A stretch of DNA of 64,000 nt from Allobosea sp. (GCF_030695125.1 NZ_JAUYTP010000068.1:62001-126000); one strand, 5' to 3'. Positions 43,266 through 53,995 are shown, counted from the first letter of the stretch. The notes: generated from the sequence alone by a model not told the origin. Program-made: numbers and translations.

Positions 43266-44540
43266 TCAGTCGGCCTTGCGGTTCAGCAGGTGATAGAGCC
43301 CGATCGCGCCGAAGGTCGCCGTGCCGATGCCGCCGAGCTCGAAGCCGAAGATCGGCAGCTTGAGATCGCCTGCGCCCAGAATCAGCGCGGTCGCGACCGT
43401 AAGCAGGTTCTTCGGCTGCGCGAAATCGACCTTGCTCTCGACCCAGATCCGCCCGGCCGTCGCCGCGATCAGGCCGAAGACCACGATGGCGAGCCCGCCG
43501 AGCACGGCCACGGGGATCGTGCCGATGACCGCGCCGAACTTGGGCGAGAAGCCCAGCACCAGCGCGATGATGCCGGCCGCGACGAAGACCAGAGTCGAAT
43601 AGACCCGCGTCACCGCCATCACACCCATGTTCTCGGCATAGGTGGTGACGCCGGTGCCGCCGCCCGAGCCCGCGATCATGGTGGCGACGCCGTCGGCGAT
43701 GAAGCCCCGCCCGATCAGCGGGTCGAGGTTGCGGCCCGTCATCACCGCGATGCCCTTGATGTGCCCGAGATTCTCCGCGACCAGGATGATCGCCACCGGC
43801 GCGATCAGCGCGATCGCCCGGCCGTCGAACACCGGCGCGACGAAGTTGGGCAGACCGAACCAGGCGGCCGCCGCGACCCGGCCGAAGTCCACCGGCGGTG
43901 CGCCGAAGCTCTGCGCCGTGGAGGCATAGAGGAGATAGGCGACGAGCCCACCGATCAGGATCGGCAGGCGCTGCGCCAGCCCGCGGCTGTAGACCGCCAC
44001 CACGGCGACCGTGACGACCGTGAACAGCGCGATCCACTTCGTATAGGCGCTGGCGGAGATCATGTTCATCGCCACGCCCGTGAGGTTGAGCCCGATCGCG
44101 GCCACGACCGCGCCCGTCACAACCGGCGGCAGCAGCTTCTCGATCCAGGCCGTGCCGACCGCCTGCACCAGCAAGCCGATCGCGGCATAGACCGCCCCGC
44201 AGGCGATGATGCCGCCGAGCGCCACGCCGATATTGGCGTTGGGGCCGGAGCCGGCATAGCCGGTCGCCGCGATCACCACGCCGATGAAGGCGAAGGACGA
44301 ACCGAGATAGCTCGGCAGCTGCCCGCGCGTGACGATGAAGAACAAGAGCGTCGCGACGCCGGAGAAGAAGATCGCCACATTGGGGTCGAACCCCATCAGG
44401 ATCGGCGCCAGCGCGGTCGCGCCGAACATCGCGACGACATGCTGCAGCCCCGCGATGAAGGTCTGGCCGACCGGCAGCCGCTCGTCGGGCATGACGGTGC
44501 CCGAGGTCTTCAGGGTCCAGTTCGGAAAATAGCCTGCCAT
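43266..44540 (-). CDS. NCS2 family uracil/xanthine permease (RutG/UraA-like)
   Basis: A 424-residue permease with 12-14 membrane helices. AGLQHVVAMFGATALAPILM at the N terminus and AENLGHIKGIAVMTGRNLDP carry the glutamine-histidine and glutamate residues that mark NCS2 (UraA, RutG, xanthine permeases). The N-terminal MPDERLPVGQT-type stretch resembles RutG, the uracil transporter of the pyrimidine (rut) pathway. No rut genes are adjacent, and purine catabolism genes lie 27 kb away, so uracil is favoured over urate but not proven. The ATG at 44540 follows GGGAG; one at 44558 is in frame. Confidence 0.87.
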   Translation of the reverse strand: MAGYFPNWTLKTSGTVMPDERLPVGQTFIAGLQHVVAMFGATALAPILMGFDPNVAIFFSGVATLLFFIVTRGQLPSYLGSSFAFIGVVIAATGYAGSGPNANIGVALGGIIACGAVYAAIGLLVQAVGTAWIEKLLPPVVTGAVVAAIGLNLTGVAMNMISASAYTKWIALFTVVTVAVVAVYSRGLAQRLPILIGGLVAYLLYASTAQSFGAPPVDFGRVAAAAWFGLPNFVAPVFDGRAIALIAPVAIILVAENLGHIKGIAVMTGRNLDPLIGRGFIADGVATMIAGSGGGTGVTTYAENMGVMAVTRVYSTLVFVAAGIIALVLGFSPKFGAVIGTIPVAVLGGLAIVVFGLIAATAGRIWVESKVDFAQPKNLLTVATALILGAGDLKLPIFGFELGGIGTATFGAIGLYHLLNRKAD

Positions 44541-44671
44541 TGCAATCGCTCCCGCCATGCCGTTCGGCCGCGAGGAGCGGCCGCTAATGGAGGCGAGATG
44601 AAGGCAAGTCGCGCGCCCGCGCCAGATCGGGGCGCGGTCATCCACCGGAATCGGATGGGCTTCGTCTCGAC

Positions 44672-44746
44672 GTCATGCTCGGGCTTGACCCGAGCATCTC
44701 CGGGGCGAGATTCTCGGGTCTGCGCTTCGCTTCGCCCGAGAATGAC
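44672..44746. repeat. palindromic intergenic repeat, family B copy 3
   Basis: A 75-bp element, GTCATGCTCGGGC to GCCCGAGAATGAC, almost the same as copy 1 at 14493. It lies between leuA and the NCS2 permease, eight bases past the leuA stop, where it might act as a terminator. Confidence 0.88.
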
Positions 44747-44754
44747 GAAAACCC

Positions 44755-46338
<1,584 letters not shown>

Positions 46339-46415
46339 GATCATGGTCCTGAAAGAGCTGGCGCCGCTCTCGTCGGATGCAGGCGCCTCAGATCGGGAAG
46401 GTCGTTCTCGTCACT

Positions 46416-46458
46416 CCCCTGAGCGCCCAGGCATGCATGCCCGGCCGGCCCTCAGGGG
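46416..46458 (-). promoter_or_regulatory. hairpin after the leu leader ORF, attenuator candidate
   Basis: CCCCTGAG (46416-46423) pairs with CTCAGGGG (46451-46458), with further GC-rich pairing inside. On the minus strand it overlaps the leader stop codon and comes before leuA. No T run follows. A second small stem (AGAGC/GCTCT around 46354-46370) sits just before the leuA ribosome-binding site and could mask it. The folding is read by eye only. Confidence 0.5.
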
Positions 46459-46568
46459 CGGCTAAGGAGAAGAAGCAGACCAAGCGACGCGGCAGGACGC
46501 GCGCACGAACCGGCGACCCGCGCGCTGGCGCGGTCGTCAAACCAGTCATGGGCAAGCGTCGGTGACAC
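46452..46568 (-). CDS. leuL: leu leader peptide
   Basis: A 38-codon frame on the leuA strand that starts with GTG at 46568, preceded by GAGGA at a normal distance, and ends about 113 bases before leuA. Near its end six of seven consecutive codons are leucine (CTT, CTG, CTT, CTT, CTC, CTT with one glycine), then Ser-Arg-Pro and stop. Such a run next to leuA is the hallmark of a ribosome-mediated attenuation leader: stalling when leucyl-tRNA is scarce would alter the hairpin that follows. The start codon is a choice; the leucine run is directly read. Confidence 0.72.
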   Translation of the reverse strand: MSPTLAHDWFDDRASARVAGSCARPAASLGLLLLLSRP

Positions 46569-46593
46569 AGGCGATCCTCGTTGACCTTGGAAT

Positions 46594-46623
46594 GATGTAG
46601 CCGAAACCGGCACGCCGGCGCAA
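46594..46623 (-). promoter_or_regulatory. sigma-70-like promoter candidate for the leu leader
   Basis: On the minus strand TTGCGC and TACATC are separated by 18 bases, followed by the leader start 25 bases on. Match to the -35/-10 consensus is moderate; position is right for the leader transcript. Confidence 0.4.
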
Positions 46624-46727
46624 GCATATGTCGCGGGCGCTGTGCGCATGCGACGCGGCGGATGCGCGCCTTATGATCACGCAGCGCGGGGGCTGGCTCA
46701 TCACGCAGCGCCGGGGGACGAAACAGG

Positions 46728-47369
46728 ATGATGACCTATAACCGCTGGGCGATCGGGCTCGCCTTCTGCCTGTCGGGCCTCGCGGGCTATATCGACACGA
46801 TCGGCTTCATCAGCCTCGGCGGCTTCTTCGTCTCCTTCATGAGCGGCAACACCACGCGGCTGAGCATCGAGCTTGCCGGGCTGCACACCGGCGGCATCGC
46901 CACGGCCGCGACCGTGCTCGCGCTCTTCGTCGGCGGCGTGATCTGCGGCTCGCTGGTCGGCCATTTTGGCGGACGGCGGCGCAAATCGGCTGTGCTGGGG
47001 CTGGTGGCCGCTGCGCTCGCCCTGGCCGCCACGCTCGATATGATCGGCTTGAGCTTTGCCGGCGCCGTGCTGCTCGCCTTCGCCATGGGCGCCGAGAACG
47101 GCGTCTTCCAGCGCGACGGCGAGGTCACCATCGCGCTCACCTACATGACCGGGACGCTGGTGAAGATGGGCCAGCGCATGGCGGGCGCCATGCTCGGCGG
47201 GCCGGCCCTCGGCTGGGTGCGCCATCTGGTCTTGTGGCTCGGCCTGCTCACCGGCTGCATCAACGGCGCCATCGCGCATTACCTCGTCGGCCAGGGCGCA
47301 GTCTGGCTGGCGGCGCTGGCGGCCGCGATCTTCGCGCTCGCCCTGCCCTTCCTGCCCCTGGACGATTGA
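46728..47369 (+). CDS. DUF1275 (YoaK) family membrane protein
   Basis: A 213-residue inner-membrane protein with six predicted helices. AFCLSGLAGYIDTIGFISLG then G-G-F-F-V-S-F-M-S-G-N-T-T and the late TYMTGTLVKMGQRM are exact hallmarks of DUF1275. E. coli YoaK-like proteins have no established activity. The ATG at 46728 is followed by a second ATG; either may be used. Divergent from leuA, so its promoter lies in the leader-region spacer. Confidence 0.85.
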   Translation: MMTYNRWAIGLAFCLSGLAGYIDTIGFISLGGFFVSFMSGNTTRLSIELAGLHTGGIATAATVLALFVGGVICGSLVGHFGGRRRKSAVLGLVAAALALAATLDMIGLSFAGAVLLAFAMGAENGVFQRDGEVTIALTYMTGTLVKMGQRMAGAMLGGPALGWVRHLVLWLGLLTGCINGAIAHYLVGQGAVWLAALAAAIFALALPFLPLDD

Positions 47370-47441
47370 GCCTGAGCGCGCCCGCTTTGCCCGCCCGCGG
47401 GAATCGGTCATCCTCGCGCCCACCCGATGCCGGAGCCCGCC

Positions 47442-47783
47442 ATGCGCGCCTTTGCCCTGCCCCTCGCCGCCCTCGCCTTCGGCCTCGCCGCCTGCCAGAC
47501 CCCCGCCCCGAGCACGCCCCCGGCCCCGCCGCCCGAGCAGGCCGGCGCCGGCGTCACGCCCAACACCTTCCGCATGCCCACGGGCTCGGGCTGCTCCGGC
47601 GAGGTCGAGCGTTTCCAGGCGGTGATGGACAACGACCTCGCCACCGGCCACACGACGAAGGGCGTGCACACGCGGGTTTCGGCCGAGATTTCGACGGCCC
47701 GCTCGACCTGCGCCGCCGGCAACGAGGGCGGCGCGATCAGCCAGATCCGGGCGACGAAGGCGCGGTTCGGCTATCCGGGGTGA
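47442..47783 (+). CDS. small hypothetical lipoprotein
   Basis: A 113-residue protein with a lipoprotein signal: hydrophobic ALPLAALAFGLA followed by lipobox LAAC (mature Cys). A proline-rich spacer (TPAPSTPPAPPPEQ) then a short domain with two cysteines (GCSGEVERFQ and STCAAGNEG) that may form a disulfide. The ATG at 47442 follows CGGAG. The spacing and cysteines suggest a periplasmic lipoprotein; the family is unrecognised. Confidence 0.7.
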   Translation: MRAFALPLAALAFGLAACQTPAPSTPPAPPPEQAGAGVTPNTFRMPTGSGCSGEVERFQAVMDNDLATGHTTKGVHTRVSAEISTARSTCAAGNEGGAISQIRATKARFGYPG

Positions 47784-47806
47784 GGATTTGGCTGCCGAAC
47801 CTCCGC

Positions 47807-47911
47807 GTCATCCCGGACAAGCCGCGAAGCGGCGCCGCTCCGGGATCCATCGGGGGGTGGGACGTAGCTCTATGATGGATCCCGGGACGACCTGCGGTCG
47901 CCCGGGATGAC
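47807..47911. repeat. palindromic intergenic repeat, family C copy 2
   Basis: A 105-bp element from GTCATCCCGG to CCGGGATGAC with GGGATCCAT and ATGGATCCC inner arms. It differs from copy 1 in the inner loops. It lies between the convergent lipoprotein and M3 peptidase genes. Confidence 0.85.
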
Positions 47912-47941
47912 GGCGTGTTTCCTCACGCGACCGGACAGGTG

Positions 47942-50044
47942 CTACGCCACCAGCCCGCGCTTCTGCAGCAGCGCATCCGGCGTCGGCAGCCGCCCGCGGA
48001 ACAGCCGGTAGGCCTCCGCCGCGTCGCGCGTGTCGCCGGCCGAATAGATGTAGCGCTTCAGCTTGCCGGCCAGCTCCGGCGCAAACACGTCGCCTGCCTC
48101 CAGGAAGGCGTTGAAGGCGTCGGCGTCCATCACCTCCGACCAGAGATAGCTGTAATAGCCGGCCGAATAGCCGTCGCCCGAGAAGACATGGGTGAAATGC
48201 GGCGTGCGGTGGCGCATCACCATGCCCTCGGGCATGCCGAGCCGCGAAAGCTCGGCCTTCTCGAAGGCCAGCGCGTCGATCTCGCCGGGCTCCTCCAGCG
48301 AATGGAAGGCGAGGTCGACCAGCGCCGAGGAGGTATACTCGACGGTGGCGCAGCCCTGGTTGAAGGTCTGGGCGCGCTTGATCGTCTCGATCAGCGCCTC
48401 GGGAATCGGCTCAGCCGTTTCGGCGTGCAGGCAATAGCTCTGCATCACCTCCTTCGTCAGGAACCAGTGCTCGTAGAGCTGCGAGGGCAGTTCGACGAAG
48501 TCGCGCGACACCGAGGTGCCGGCCAGGGACCCGTAGGTCACGTCCGAGAGCAGCCCGTGCAGCGCATGGCCGAATTCGTGGAACAGCGTGCGCGCATCGT
48601 CGATCGAGAGCAGCGCAGGCTTGCCCTCCGCCGGCTTGGCGAAGTTGCAGACATTGACGATGATCGGGCGGACCTCGCCGCCGAGCTTGCGCTGGCCGCG
48701 ATAGGCGCTCATCCAGGCGCCCGAGCGCTTCGAGGCGCGGGCGAAATAGTCGCCGATGAACAGGCCGATATGCCGGCCGGTCGCGCTCTCCGTCACCTCC
48801 CAGATCCGCACATCCGGATGATAGCCCGCGAGATCGGTCCGCGCCGCGAAGGACAGGCCAAACAGCTTGCCGGCGACGTCGAAGGCGGCCGCGATGATCC
48901 GGTCGAGCTGGAGATAGGGCTTCAGCACGGCCTCATCGAGCGCATAGGTCTTCTGGCGCACCTTCTCGGCGTAGTGGCGCCAGTCTGAGGGGCGGATCGG
49001 GCCGTTCTCACCCTCGGCCTGCGCCAGCGCGGCCAAATCGGCGGCCTCCTGCGCGGCGCGCGCCTTGGCCGGCGTCCAGACCAGCTCTAGCAGCTCGCGG
49101 ACATGCTCCGGCGTCTTCGCCATGGCGTCGTCGAGCTTGAAATGCGCGAAGGTCGCGTAGCCCAGAAGCTTCGCCTTCTGCGCCCGCAGCTTGACCATTT
49201 CGGCGACGATGGCGCGGTTGTCGCTGTCATTGCCGTTTTCGCCGCGCTTGCCCCAGGCAGCGAAGGCCTCCTCGCGCAGGTCGCGGCGTGTCGAGAAGGT
49301 CAGGAAGGGCTCGATCACCGAGCGCGACAGCGTCACCGCATGCTGGCCGGGGTGGCCGCGATCGGCCGCGGCGCGTGCCATCGCGGCGAGCAGGAAGGGC
49401 GGCAGTCCAGCCAGCCCCGCCTCGTCTTCGATCATCAGCGCATACGAGGATTCGTCCTTCAGCACGTTCTGGCTGAACTGGGTGCCCAGGCCCGCCAGCC
49501 GCTCGTTGATCGCGGCCAGACGCGCCTTGTCCTCGCCACCGAGCTGCGCGCCCGAGCGGATGAAGCCCCGATGCGTGCGCTCCAGCAGCCGCATCTGCTC
49601 GGAATCGAGCCCGAGCGCCTCGCGCTTGGCGAACACCGCATCGACCCGCGCGAACAGCGCAGGGTCCATCATGATCGCCGACCAGTGGCGCGAGGTCAGC
49701 GGCGAGAGCGCGCGCTCGATCGCCTGCAGCGCCTCGTTCGTGTCGGCCCCCGCCAGATTGTAGAACACGCCGCCGACGCGCGAGAGCGCCCGCCCGGCCC
49801 GCTCCAACGCCTCGATGGTGTTGGCGAAATCGGGCGCCGCAGGATCGGCCACGATCGCGGCCATCTCGTCCTTGTGCTTCGCCAGCGCCGCCTCGAAGGC
49901 CGGCTGGATATGCTCGGGCCGGATCACCGCGAAGGGCGGCAGGCCGAAGGGAGTGTCCCAGCGTGCGGCGAAGGGGTTGCCGGCCGGGAGCGGCAGCGCC
50001 TCGGGCACGGAGGCTTCGGACGAGACGGAGACGGGCGCGGTCAT
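47942..50044 (-). CDS. M3 family oligopeptidase (Dcp/OpdA-like)
   Basis: A 700-residue zinc metallopeptidase with the HEFGH motif at 489-493 (LFHEFGHALHGLL) and an MRHRTPHFTHVFSGDGYSAG region carrying further metal- and substrate-binding residues. M3 enzymes cleave short oligopeptides in the cytoplasm; Dcp is a dipeptidyl carboxypeptidase, OpdA an endopeptidase, and these are not separated here. No signal peptide. The start at 50044 matches family length; an upstream in-frame extension overlaps the NUDIX gene and is arginine-rich. Confidence 0.9.
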   Translation of the reverse strand: MTAPVSVSSEASVPEALPLPAGNPFAARWDTPFGLPPFAVIRPEHIQPAFEAALAKHKDEMAAIVADPAAPDFANTIEALERAGRALSRVGGVFYNLAGADTNEALQAIERALSPLTSRHWSAIMMDPALFARVDAVFAKREALGLDSEQMRLLERTHRGFIRSGAQLGGEDKARLAAINERLAGLGTQFSQNVLKDESSYALMIEDEAGLAGLPPFLLAAMARAAADRGHPGQHAVTLSRSVIEPFLTFSTRRDLREEAFAAWGKRGENGNDSDNRAIVAEMVKLRAQKAKLLGYATFAHFKLDDAMAKTPEHVRELLELVWTPAKARAAQEAADLAALAQAEGENGPIRPSDWRHYAEKVRQKTYALDEAVLKPYLQLDRIIAAAFDVAGKLFGLSFAARTDLAGYHPDVRIWEVTESATGRHIGLFIGDYFARASKRSGAWMSAYRGQRKLGGEVRPIIVNVCNFAKPAEGKPALLSIDDARTLFHEFGHALHGLLSDVTYGSLAGTSVSRDFVELPSQLYEHWFLTKEVMQSYCLHAETAEPIPEALIETIKRAQTFNQGCATVEYTSSALVDLAFHSLEEPGEIDALAFEKAELSRLGMPEGMVMRHRTPHFTHVFSGDGYSAGYYSYLWSEVMDADAFNAFLEAGDVFAPELAGKLKRYIYSAGDTRDAAEAYRLFRGRLPTPDALLQKRGLVA

Positions 50045-50088
50045 GGCATCGCTTTCGGCTGGCGGCGGCAGAGAGATCGGACGCCCGA

Positions 50089-50841
50089 TCAATCCTGCGC
50101 GAAGATATGGCTCAGATAGGGCTTCATGAAGGGGGCCATGCGGTGCCGGTCGCAATCGGCGGCGCTGCGCAGGATCACGATGTCGTCGAGCTCCTGCTCC
50201 TCGAGGCCTTGCATGCGCGACAGCATCAGCGCGCGCGCCTCGTCGGCCGGCAGGGCGATCGTGAGCGGGCGCATGAAGGCGACGCGGCCGGGCGAGAACA
50301 CGGCATGCCATCCCTCCCCGACCCGCACATCAGTCTCGGCCAGACCGGTCTCCTCGGCGAGTTCGCGCAGGACGCTGCCGGCGAGATCGACCGTGCCGTC
50401 GGCGCGCACATCGCTGCAATCCGGCGTGCCGGCGGCGAAATAGACCATGCCCGCATTGGCGGTATGCCCGCCCATGCGCCCGCACAGGAAGGCGCCGTCG
50501 GCCGCCCGCAGCGCGCCCATCGCGAAACCGTTGCGCAGCGCCGGGCCCGGATGGCCGGCGTCGCGCCAGGTCATGAAGGCGGCGTAGTCGGTCTCGAAAT
50601 AACGCGCCTGGAACACGCCATCGGCGATCGCCGCGCGATGCTGCAGCAGGATGCGCCCGTTGAACATGGCGGGCTTGCCGGCACTGATCCTGGCCCAGTG
50701 CGCCGCGATCTGCGCCTCGTTATCGCGGGCGAAGGCCCAGTCATAGGGCTCGATCCGGGCGTCGATCCGGTCGACGCGGGCAATGTGCCCGTCGGAAAAG
50801 CGTTCGATGTCGTTGGTGTCCAGGCTCGCGGCGTCGGTCAC
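50089..50841 (-). CDS. NUDIX family hydrolase
   Basis: A 250-residue protein. Residues 1-110 have no Nudix similarity that I can see; residues 110-230 form a Nudix fold with core RELAEETGL. The usual glutamate eight positions before the REL arginine is replaced by valine in VDLAGSVLREL, though the EExG metal-binding pair is kept. Substrate is unknown. The start is a GTG at 50841 overlapping the PhzF stop (GTGA), so the two genes are translationally coupled. Together with the PhzF and EEP genes it makes a same-strand series of three. Confidence 0.8.
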   Translation of the reverse strand: MTDAASLDTNDIERFSDGHIARVDRIDARIEPYDWAFARDNEAQIAAHWARISAGKPAMFNGRILLQHRAAIADGVFQARYFETDYAAFMTWRDAGHPGPALRNGFAMGALRAADGAFLCGRMGGHTANAGMVYFAAGTPDCSDVRADGTVDLAGSVLRELAEETGLAETDVRVGEGWHAVFSPGRVAFMRPLTIALPADEARALMLSRMQGLEEQELDDIVILRSAADCDRHRMAPFMKPYLSHIFAQD

Positions 50842-51740
50842 AGCAGCACGCCCTCGCTGATGACGACGGCCGAGCCGCCGATCCGCGCCGAGACCAGCGC
50901 GCCTCCCGCCACCGTCAGCTCCAGCGTGATCTGCGAGGGCCGGCCCATCTCGTAGCCCTGCTCGATGACGAAGCGGTGCTCGCCATCCCCGGGCTTGTCG
51001 AACGCCATGATGGCTCCCGCGAAGGCTGCCGAAGCGCCGCCCGTCGCCGGATCCTCGACGATGCCGGCCCCCGGCCAGAACATGCGCGCGTGATAGTGGT
51101 GCCCGGCCTCGACAGTCTCGCGGCAGTAGACGAAGGCGTTCGGATGGGCGGCGGGCGTCATCACGGCGTCCCAGCGTCCGAGATCGAGCGCGATCGCGCC
51201 GATCGTGGCGAGATCGGCCACCGGCACCATGGTGAAGGGCACGCCGGCGGAGAACACGGCCGGGCGGTGGCCGGGCAGGCCGATGCGGCCGGGCTCGAGC
51301 CCGAGCACCGCGGCGATCTCGGCGGCGGCGGGCGCGGCCTCGCCTTCCTGCGGCAGGCGCGGCAGGGTGAAGGTCGCCTGCCCCGCGCGCTCTCCACTCA
51401 CCGAGACGGCGCAGGGCACACGGCCGATCGGCTCCTCCAGCACCAGGATATCGGCGCCGCGGCCCTCCGCCCGGTCGCGAAGCGCCAGCAGCACCGCGGT
51501 GCCGACGGTGGGGTGCCCGGCGAAGGGCAGTTCGCGGCCGGGCGTGAAGATGCGCAGAGCGGCGCGGTGTCCGGCCTCCGCGGGTGGCTGCACGAAGACG
51601 GTCTCGGACAGGTTGAACTCGCGCGCGATCGCCTGCATCGCCGCCGTGTCGAGCCCGTCCGCGTCGAGCACCACCGCCAGCGGGTTGCCGGCATGGGGCG
51701 TAGCGGTGAAGACGTCGAGCGTGACGAAACGGCGGGCCAT
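50838..51740 (-). CDS. PhzF family isomerase
   Basis: A 300-residue protein. The conserved EFNLSETVFV segment with Glu46, PGRELPFAGHPTVGTA and GGASAAFAGAIMAF mark the PhzF fold. PhzF in phenazine synthesis isomerises DHHA, but most family members, like this one, have no phenazine genes nearby and act as epimerases or isomerases on unknown substrates. It precedes the NUDIX gene with overlap. The start at 51740 follows AAGGA. Confidence 0.88.
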   Translation of the reverse strand: MARRFVTLDVFTATPHAGNPLAVVLDADGLDTAAMQAIAREFNLSETVFVQPPAEAGHRAALRIFTPGRELPFAGHPTVGTAVLLALRDRAEGRGADILVLEEPIGRVPCAVSVSGERAGQATFTLPRLPQEGEAAPAAAEIAAVLGLEPGRIGLPGHRPAVFSAGVPFTMVPVADLATIGAIALDLGRWDAVMTPAAHPNAFVYCRETVEAGHHYHARMFWPGAGIVEDPATGGASAAFAGAIMAFDKPGDGEHRFVIEQGYEMGRPSQITLELTVAGGALVSARIGGSAVVISEGVLL

Positions 51741-51745
51741 GACGG

Positions 51746-52861
51746 TCAGTCCTTCGGAATGGTCAGGTCGATGGTGAGCGGGCAATGGTCGGAGGCTTTG
51801 GGCCTGTCCCAGCCGATGCGTGGATAGCGGTCTGCGCTGGTGGCGAGCGCAGCGATGGACCGGTCGGGTTCGCGCGGGTCGAGCGGCACGCGATAGGGCA
51901 GCCCGCGGCGGATCATTCGTATGGCAGGAGCGGGATTGGCCGCAGCCAGCGCCGGCGACAGGAGGATATGGTCGAGCGGCATATGCGTCTCGACCAGTTG
52001 CTGGCGCACCTCCGACCAGTAGCGGCGGAAATGCGTCCAGCGCTCATGCGGCGGGATGGCTTCCATCGGATCGACGGCGAAATTGTCGAGCAACGGCTCG
52101 ATTCCGCTCTCGCCCTCGTCGATTCGCTCAGCCAGCGGCCCCAGCCCGAAGCGGTAGGCGTTGAGATCGCCCAGCACGATCCAGTTCGCCTCGCGCCAGC
52201 CCTCGCCGAAATGCTGCTTGATCAGCCCTTTGACCGCGCGCGCCTCGGCCCGGCGCACCGGCAGGGTCGCCACCCGCCCATCGTCGCGGCCATTGCTCAT
52301 CGATTTGAAGTGGCAGCCGAACAAGGCGAGGCTCCGGTCGCCGAAATCGAGCTCGACCTGCAGGCAGTCGCGCGCAAACACCTTGCCGTCGCGGTCGATC
52401 CCGAGCGCGGCGAGATCGCGGTCATGGACGCCGGCCGCAGCAAAACTGAGATCCTTGTGCGAGCGCACGCTCACCCGCTGCGGCGCCAGCAGATCGCGCC
52501 GCGCGGCGAAGCCGATATCGATGTTGCGGCGGTCGTTGCCGTCCAGCAGCGTGAAATGGCCGTAGCGGTGGTCGGCAATGCGGTGGACGTAATTGGCGAA
52601 GAAGGCCTGCAGGCTCGCCAGCGAATCGACCTCCTGCAGCATCCAGAGATCGGCATGCGCCTCAGCCAGAGCGAGCGCGGTCATCTGGCGCTTGTCATCC
52701 TCCAGCGCAACCGCCAGCGAACGCTCGACCGCGTCGCGCTCGTCGACGCGGGGGAAATGGAACAGCGACATGGCGGGCGCGGTATCGCTGCGCTCGCCCG
52801 AGGAGAAGCGATGGCGCGTCAGCAGGTTCTCGACGTTGAAGGTGCCGACGCGCAGTTTCAT
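51746..52861 (-). CDS. endonuclease/exonuclease/phosphatase (EEP) family protein
   Basis: A 371-residue EEP fold protein. The family motifs are in order: TFNVENL (Asn), LQEVDS (metal Glu), FGCHFKS, VLGDLNAY (metal Asp and Asn), HMPLDHILLS and ASDHCPL (catalytic Asp-His). No secretion signal is evident. Substrate may be DNA, a phospholipid or an inositol phosphate; context does not decide. Six bases separate its stop from the PhzF start, so the three genes EEP-PhzF-NUDIX probably form one transcript. Confidence 0.85.
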   Translation of the reverse strand: MKLRVGTFNVENLLTRHRFSSGERSDTAPAMSLFHFPRVDERDAVERSLAVALEDDKRQMTALALAEAHADLWMLQEVDSLASLQAFFANYVHRIADHRYGHFTLLDGNDRRNIDIGFAARRDLLAPQRVSVRSHKDLSFAAAGVHDRDLAALGIDRDGKVFARDCLQVELDFGDRSLALFGCHFKSMSNGRDDGRVATLPVRRAEARAVKGLIKQHFGEGWREANWIVLGDLNAYRFGLGPLAERIDEGESGIEPLLDNFAVDPMEAIPPHERWTHFRRYWSEVRQQLVETHMPLDHILLSPALAAANPAPAIRMIRRGLPYRVPLDPREPDRSIAALATSADRYPRIGWDRPKASDHCPLTIDLTIPKD

Positions 52862-52913
52862 GACGTCTGACGCTGCCGAACGCGGTGCGGAACCGCACCG
52901 TCAGCCCGCCCGC

Positions 52914-53031
52914 AGCCCTCATCCTGAGGAGCCGCGCAGCGGCGTCTCGAAGGATGCTCCAGATGGATCACGAACCAGCTGGAGCATCCTTCGAGACGCG
53001 CTCCTGCGGAGCGCTCCTCAGGATGAGGGCT
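52914..53031. repeat. palindromic intergenic repeat, family A copy 2
   Basis: A 118-bp element with the same 19-base arms AGCCCTCATCCTGAGGAGC (52914-52932 and 53013-53031) and the nested GCGTCTCGAAGGATG pair as the copy at 13987. It lies between the EEP gene and pdxY. Confidence 0.9.
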
Positions 53032-53054
53032 GAGTGAGGGGCGCTTCATCCCGC

Positions 53055-53903
53055 TCAGAGCTTCTCGGGCACGAACTGGTGCGTCGGCGTCACGAACTCG
53101 TCCTGCGCCGCGACCGTCAGGATTTCGCGGGAGCCCGCCTCCTTGGTGCGCTTGAGCAGGCCGTAGATCGAGGCCGCGGCCTTCGCGAGCGCGGCAGCCG
53201 CCGATTCCTCGCGCAGGTAATGCACGAAGAACAGTGCCGCGATCGCGTCCCCCGCGCCGTTGACGCTGACGTCGAGCTTGGGCGTGCGGACGCGGAAAGC
53301 GCCCTTCGCGTCGGCCGCCATCAGGTCGATCGAGTCGGCCGGCGTCTCGTCGGTGACGAGCGAGGTGACGAGCACGACCTTCGGCCCGGCATCGCGCAGC
53401 GCCTCGACCGCGCGATGCGCATCCGCGATCGTGCGAATCTCGATATCGGTCAGCAATTCGAGCTCGAACTGGTTGGGCGTGACGATGTCGGCAGCCGGCA
53501 CCGCCTGTTCGCGCATGAACTCAGGGATGCCCGGCCGCACGAAGACGCCACGCCCGACATCGCCCATCACCGGGTCGCAGCAATAGACCGCCTTCGGATT
53601 GGCCGCCCGAACGCGCTCGACCGCCGAGAGGATGGCATGGCCGATATCGGCCGAGCCCATATAGCCCGAGAGCAGGCCGGTGCAGGACGGCAGCACGCCG
53701 CGCTCGGCGATGCCCTCCATCACCTCGTCGATCATGCCGCCGTCGAAGACGCGGCCCTTCCAGGCGCCGTAGCCGGTGTGGTTCGAGAACTGCACCGTAT
53801 GGATCGGCCAGACCTCGACGCCCAGGCGCTGCATGGGGAAGACGGCGGAGGCGTTGCCGACATGGCCATAGGCGACATGCGACTGGATCGAGAGGATGTT
53901 CAT
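53055..53903 (-). CDS. pdxY: pyridoxal kinase PdxY
   Basis: A 282-residue ribokinase-fold kinase that phosphorylates pyridoxal in the vitamin B6 salvage route. [20 protein letters not shown] at the start, the HTGYGAWKG loop, CDPVMGD and the catalytic [11 protein letters not shown] (GAGD anion hole with the Asp base) are intact. The ATG at 53903 gives the canonical MNILSIQ start; an ATG two codons upstream is equally possible. The gene is monocistronic. Confidence 0.93.
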   Translation of the reverse strand: MNILSIQSHVAYGHVGNASAVFPMQRLGVEVWPIHTVQFSNHTGYGAWKGRVFDGGMIDEVMEGIAERGVLPSCTGLLSGYMGSADIGHAILSAVERVRAANPKAVYCCDPVMGDVGRGVFVRPGIPEFMREQAVPAADIVTPNQFELELLTDIEIRTIADAHRAVEALRDAGPKVVLVTSLVTDETPADSIDLMAADAKGAFRVRTPKLDVSVNGAGDAIAALFFVHYLREESAAAALAKAAASIYGLLKRTKEAGSREILTVAAQDEFVTPTHQFVPEKL

Positions 53904-53995
53904 GGGCATCTCGGCAGAGTCTGGGGGCGCAAGCTCTAACCGCTCGCGCGGCCGGACGGCAAATCGAAAGCCGTCATGGCCACCATCACCCAAGC

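Noticed and set aside
46388..46627. A different minus-strand frame upstream of leuA (with an internal MTGLTT start) as the leader peptide.
   Set aside because: It lacks a run of leucine codons and continues through the hairpin; the frame ending in the leucine run at 46452 fits attenuation better.
50838..51740. A phenazine biosynthesis locus.
   Set aside because: Only a PhzF-family isomerase is present; no other phenazine genes are nearby.
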